From: DASPKX01 sp035627835
GTDB lineage: Bacteria; Verrucomicrobiota; Verrucomicrobiia; Limisphaerales; SXQI01
DNA length: 10,216 nt
Assembly (NCBI GenBank): GCA_035627835.1
Contig: DASPKX010000012.1
Location: 1 to 10,216, forward strand
Reading direction: 5' to 3'
Shown here: positions 7,256 to 10,216 of the stretch, piece by piece
How the letters are laid out: each line of letters begins with the position of its first letter
How positions within the stretch are numbered: position 1 is the first letter of the stretch
Translations under genes and position numbers: made by a program
The notes under the pieces: model-generated
The model's input: the letters and a program-made list of their open reading frames with translations, nothing else
The model's database searches: none
What the model was told of the DNA's origin: nothing

Positions 7256-8038
7256 TTAGAAGGAGGGTGTGGCCTGGCGGTCGGTCTGCATGGCGCGGAG
7301 GGCATCCGCGATTTCGTCGGCCAGGGGGCGGTTATCGACGTGCTGGTGCTCGATGGTGGTCGCAATCTCGGAGCTAAAGTTGTCCAACTCCTGGGTGATT
7401 TCGCGAATGGTGGTGACCATGAAGTTATAAGCGAACATGGCCGGGATCGCGACGAAGAGGCCGATAACGGTCGCGATCAACGCGCCGGCGACGCCGGGAG
7501 CCATGGCGGTCAGGCTTGCGGCTTTGGCAATGGCGATGCCGGAGAAAGTCTCCATGACGCCCCAGACCGTGCCAAGCAACCCGATGAAAGGCCCGCCAGC
7601 GACCGCGGTGGTGAGCACGATCATTCCTTTTTCCAGCGCAATGGCTTCGGAACTGACGGTTCGCTCAAGCGCGATGCGGACGGACGAAAAGGAGGTGCTG
7701 CTAATCTTGACGGAGTCCTTGGTGGCGACGGGGTTGTTCTCCAGATGGTAGGTCAGCTCCTCCGCCCCGGCGTGATAGACTTCGAAGGCTGGCGAGCCAT
7801 CGAATTCTTTTTGGGCTTTGTAAATCGAGAGCAGATCGCGGGAGGAGCGAAATGCTTCCATGAATTTTTTCGTGCCTCGGCGAGCGCGCCAGAGCTGGCG
7901 CGATTTGGTGATGATAACCGTCCAGCTAAAAAGAGAGACGGCGGCGAGCAAGCTGATGGTGATTTTGCCTTCGAGGGTCGCCTTCTCGAAAGCGAAGGTG
8001 AGGGCGTTCCCAAGGAGCGGAGTGAAAAGATCGTGCAT
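7256..8038 (-). CDS. exbB: ExbB/TolQ/MotA-family proton-channel protein
   Basis: This 260-residue inner-membrane protein belongs to the MotA/TolQ/ExbB family. Three membrane helices are visible: ~27-45 (TISLLAAVSLFSWTVIIT), ~139-162 and ~172-198 (VAGALIATVIGLFVAIPAMF). The family signature FIGLLGTVWGVMETF lies at 151-165, and the long charged loop between helices 1 and 2 (~46-135) is the cytoplasmic domain typical of ExbB. ExbB pentamers enclose ExbD and convert proton flow into force for a TonB-type protein. The gene starts only 6 nt after the lipoprotein stop and is followed by exbD after 12 nt, so translation is probably coupled. With no other energy transducer visible, the likely client is the TonB-like N-terminus of the receptor encoded at 3828-6806. 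The length and the signature make this a confident family call; the specific partnership is inferred. Confidence 0.95.
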   Translation of the reverse strand: MHDLFTPLLGNALTFAFEKATLEGKITISLLAAVSLFSWTVIITKSRQLWRARRGTKKFMEAFRSSRDLLSIYKAQKEFDGSPAFEVYHAGAEELTYHLENNPVATKDSVKISSTSFSSVRIALERTVSSEAIALEKGMIVLTTAVAGGPFIGLLGTVWGVMETFSGIAIAKAASLTAMAPGVAGALIATVIGLFVAIPAMFAYNFMVTTIREITQELDNFSSEIATTIEHQHVDNRPLADEIADALRAMQTDRQATPSF

Positions 8039-8044
8039 ACTCTG

Positions 8045-8464
8045 TTAGCGCGGGTTGGAGTCGCTGTTGGTTGGAGGGTTAGAAGCGGTCGCGCCGTGCG
8101 ATTGATGCGGGCTGTTGGTTTGCGCCGCGTCTTTGCGGGCCTCACCTGGCCCTGCGGGCAGCGGGCCGAACTTCGCAGTCGAGAAGTCGCTCTTTTCGCC
8201 AAACGCTTCAACGCGATCATTGATCAGCCGAACAGTGTATGGCTGCATGTCGCCGCCGCCACGGTTCACCAGGTTATAGGTGAGATATTCGACGTGGCCC
8301 TGAGCGCTGACGGCGTGCGGCTTTCCCATGATGCGCACAACATCTTCCCGGGGCATGCCGAGAACGAGCTTGTTCATTTTTGTGGAACGGGAAGCGCAGC
8401 CAGCCAGAAGAGCTATGGCAGCCAGCGCGAGCAGGCGAGCTTGGTATGAGTAGATTCGTTGCAT
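8045..8464 (-). CDS. Small BamE/SmpA-like lipoprotein
   Basis: I chose the ATG at 8462-8464, giving 139 residues, because it places a lipoprotein signal directly at the N-terminus: MQRIYSYQAR, a hydrophobic run and the lipobox LAGC with Cys23. A longer frame starting at 8557 would add 31 Arg/Ser-rich residues encoded by a terminator-like hairpin, which is unlikely. Residue +2 is Ala, consistent with outer-membrane sorting. Residues ~31-97 match the SmpA/OmlA (BamE) fold in pattern: LVLGMPREDVVRIMGKP, then VEYLTYNL, then YTVRLINDRVEAFGEKSDF. The last ~40 residues are Pro/Ser/Asn/Gly-rich and probably disordered. It is first in the tight run lipoprotein-exbB-exbD-receptor (6 nt to exbB), so it may help receptor assembly or stability. 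True BamE works in the BAM complex, and this could be a divergent paralogue with another job. No clear ribosome-binding site is present. Confidence 0.82.
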   Translation of the reverse strand: MQRIYSYQARLLALAAIALLAGCASRSTKMNKLVLGMPREDVVRIMGKPHAVSAQGHVEYLTYNLVNRGGGDMQPYTVRLINDRVEAFGEKSDFSTAKFGPLPAGPGEARKDAAQTNSPHQSHGATASNPPTNSDSNPR

Positions 8465-8476
8465 AGTGGCAAAGGG

Positions 8477-8512
8477 AAAAGGGACGCGGAGGCTTAGGCT
8501 CCTCCGCATCCC
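8477..8512 (-). terminator. Terminator-like hairpin just upstream of the lipoprotein start
   Basis: On the minus strand, GGGA and TCCC outer arms (8512-8509 with 8484-8481) and a 7-bp inner stem (GCGGAGG at 8507-8501 with CCTCCGC at 8492-8486) stack across one mismatch around an 8-nt loop, then TTTT (8480-8477). It lies ~90 nt after the phosphatase stop at 8603 and could end that transcript. It also ends only 12 nt before the lipoprotein ATG at 8464, so an operon transcript starting upstream must pass through it. It may therefore act as an attenuator rather than a plain terminator. Confidence 0.62.
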
Positions 8513-8602
8513 CGAATAAACCCTTAAGACGGGCAGAGAGTCCCCCCGCCCCGTCACAAGCTCACGGCGACTGGGTGACAGTTTTGAAACATTCTCCCCT
8601 GC

Positions 8603-10213
8603 TTAGCTGCCGATTCGCGGGTTGCCTGGAACGGTTTTCGTCACAGCAATAACACTCGGCTTAGGTGTGCCACCATCTGGCCAGACACTTAAAAGGTCCG
8701 CGGGGGCTGTGGATTTGCTGCCCTCGCCGGGGTGCTGAATGGCTGCGAAGAGCGTCGTGTAATCGGTGTTAAACTCCGGCCCGCAAATTTCCGCTTCCAT
8801 TGGGCAGCTCATAAACTGCCGCAGGTAGCCGCGCTGCTCGCCTTCCACAGGCGTCGCGAAGATCCCGTCATTCCCGCGAGGAAGCCCATTTTGCAAGCCA
8901 TCCGTCGCGATCCAGCAGTTCCCACCCTCATCGAAAACAAGGTTGTCCGGCGAGGAGATCGGGCTGACCTCTTCCGGGTTATACCCCGCAAAATAAGTGT
9001 CGTGCGCCGCGACGGCTGGATCACCGCACTTGATAAAGATTTGCCAGGTGAACCAGGTGGAGGTGTGGTCATCATTCGCCTCAGTCTGCTCAATAACGTG
9101 CCCATAGATGTTATTGGGCCGGGGGTTGGCAGCATTGACCTGTGCGGCCGTGCGGCTGGTGTTGTTCGTCATGAGCGAATAGATCTTCCCAGTCACCGGG
9201 TTCGCTTCGATGTCTTCAGGACGATCCATTTTAGTTGCGCCAAGCAGATCGGCTGCGCGGCGAGTGTTGATGACCACATCACCCTGGTTGTTGAAACCGT
9301 TCGCCGACGTGACCGGGCCATAGCCGTGGACGAGCGGCAGCCAGGAGCCACTGCCGTCATCATGGAATTTCGCAACATAAAGAGTGCCCTCATCCAGCAA
9401 GTCGAAATTGGCTTGGCGCTTTTTCGGATCAAAAGCCCGGGCAGTCACAAATTTATAAATATAATCAAACCGCTCGTCGTCGCCGGAATAAACGACCACG
9501 CGGCCGTCCTTAGCGACGACGGTGGTTGCGCCCTCATGCTTAAACCTGCCGAGAGCCGTGCGCTTGCGCGGCATGAACGTCGGATCATATGGATCGATTT
9601 CAACAACCCAACCAAACCGGAACGGCTCGTTCGGCTCTTTTGCCAGGTCGAACCGTGAGTAAAAGTTTTCCCAACGCCGTGAGGTCGCGCCGCTCGTGAG
9701 TCCGTAACGTGTGTGCGCTGCTTTCACCGGCCCCTCCGGCAATTTCGAACGATTCGCAAAGTACTGGTTGAAGTTTTCTTCGCAGGTCAGAACTGTCCCC
9801 CAGGGAGTTTTTCCACCGGCGCAATTGTTCAGTGTTCCGCGAACCCATCTTCCTTGAGGATCTTCGCTGGTTATCATCCAGGGATGGCCTGTAGCCGGCC
9901 CCGTGATGGCGCATACCGTTTCGCCCGTCACTCTGCGGTTGTTTGCGGACCCTTTCACGTACCTCCATTTATTTCCTTTTGTGCGCCGAATTTCGGCAAA
10001 GCTCATTCCATGCGCGGCGATTTCGGCGTCCACCTGGCTTTGCGTGGGTGCGCCTGCAATGTAATCGGGGAACATCAGGATCGGATCGGTGTACTCATGG
10101 TTAACCGCCAGCACAGCAGCGTTCGGGTTATTCGAATGAAAACCTGGCAGAGGAAAGTAACCGGTGAAATCGCAATTGTAACCAAACTGGGTTTCCTGGG
10201 AATGCTTGCTTTG
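8603..10213 (-). CDS. phoX: PhoX-type (DUF839) alkaline phosphatase, 5' part missing or interrupted
   Basis: The 537 codons visible match the PhoX family of exported, calcium- and iron-dependent phosphomonoesterases. In order, numbered from a GTG at 10114: LAVNHEYTDPILMFP (2-16), TLNNCAGGKTPWGTVLTCEE (94-113, with C98 in the motif carrying the family's iron-binding Cys), GRFKHEGA (189-196), VVYSGDDERFDYIYKF (207-222), MDRPEDIEANP (296-306), SSPDNLVFDEGGNCWIATDG (387-406), SCPMEAEICGPEF (436-448) and FAAIQHPGEGS (456-466). The active-site blocks look intact. Conserved sequence continues upstream of that GTG (FGYNCDFTGYFPLPGF), so GTG is not the true start. The frame is then closed by TAG at 10214-10216, and no ATG, GTG or TTG lies between. 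The N-terminal part, normally with a Tat signal, is therefore outside the window and separated by a stop: a nonsense or frameshift lesion, or an error. Some DUF839 proteins may not be phosphatases. Confidence 0.85.
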   Translation of the reverse strand, partial: QSKHSQETQFGYNCDFTGYFPLPGFHSNNPNAAVLAVNHEYTDPILMFPDYIAGAPTQSQVDAEIAAHGMSFAEIRRTKGNKWRYVKGSANNRRVTGETVCAITGPATGHPWMITSEDPQGRWVRGTLNNCAGGKTPWGTVLTCEENFNQYFANRSKLPEGPVKAAHTRYGLTSGATSRRWENFYSRFDLAKEPNEPFRFGWVVEIDPYDPTFMPRKRTALGRFKHEGATTVVAKDGRVVVYSGDDERFDYIYKFVTARAFDPKKRQANFDLLDEGTLYVAKFHDDGSGSWLPLVHGYGPVTSANGFNNQGDVVINTRRAADLLGATKMDRPEDIEANPVTGKIYSLMTNNTSRTAAQVNAANPRPNNIYGHVIEQTEANDDHTSTWFTWQIFIKCGDPAVAAHDTYFAGYNPEEVSPISSPDNLVFDEGGNCWIATDGLQNGLPRGNDGIFATPVEGEQRGYLRQFMSCPMEAEICGPEFNTDYTTLFAAIQHPGEGSKSTAPADLLSVWPDGGTPKPSVIAVTKTVPGNPRIGS

Positions 10214-10216
10214 CTA

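Noticed and set aside
6878..8449. A 523-codon open frame on the plus strand, opposite exbD, exbB and the lipoprotein
   Set aside because: It is antisense to three clearly real genes. Its translation is Gly/Asp/His-rich without a domain, as expected from GC-rich codon bias on the other strand.
8465..8557. N-terminal extension of the lipoprotein to a start at 8557
   Set aside because: The extra 31 residues are Arg/Ser-rich, would bury the lipobox and are encoded by the terminator-like hairpin. The ATG at 8464 gives a normal lipoprotein signal.
8551..8590. Possible Pho box for phosphate control
   Set aside because: Only one CTGTCAC-like half is present. The second repeat at 4-nt spacing is absent, and box sequences in this phylum are not known to me.
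8732..9658. A 308-codon open frame on the plus strand
   Set aside because: It lies opposite the conserved core of the PhoX-type gene and shows no domain of its own.

Overview
The window looks like part of a chromosome from a diderm bacterium, most probably a Verrucomicrobiota member. Two secreted proteins at the left end finish with the same kind of short C-terminal beta-domain (an LQ-type core followed by a final RFF), which I associate with exported proteins of that phylum. The beta-helix, Ig-like and PhoX families seen here also fit. Apart from one gene end at the far left, every gene lies on the minus strand.

Layout, left to right. Positions 3-206 (+) are the 3' end of a secreted-protein gene. 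Positions 207-565 are a convergent intergenic region with a perfect 24-nt palindrome, a plus-strand terminator and a minus-strand terminator. Read from right to left on the minus strand, the genes are: a PhoX/DUF839-type phosphatase (8603 to the right edge, with its upstream frame closed by a TAG in the last three bases); an intergenic hairpin; a small BamE/SmpA-like lipoprotein (8045-8464); exbB (7256-8038); exbD (6830-7243); a 992-residue TonB-dependent receptor (3828-6806); and a 1053-residue secreted protein of two near-identical beta-helix modules around an Ig-like domain (566-3727), followed by a textbook terminator.

The lipoprotein, exbB, exbD and receptor genes are 6, 12 and 23 nt apart and very probably form one operon. 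The beta-helix gene follows 100 nt later and ends the cluster. The most striking feature is the receptor. It occupies the place where tonB usually follows exbB-exbD, and no separate tonB is visible. Its first ~160 residues look like TonB: a membrane segment with Ser16 and His20 in the SxxxH arrangement of TonB, then a ~100-residue Pro/Ala/Glu-rich linker. These lead directly into a plug domain and barrel, with no TonB C-terminal domain. This suggests a receptor tethered to the inner membrane and coupled directly to its own ExbBD motor, although the N-terminus could instead be a cleaved export signal.

A reasonable reading, not proven by the sequence, is a phosphorus-acquisition locus. The phosphatase would release phosphate from organic phosphorus outside the cell, the beta-helix protein would act at the surface, and the receptor with ExbBD would drive uptake across the outer membrane. 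The substrate and the link to PhoX rest on gene neighbourhood only.
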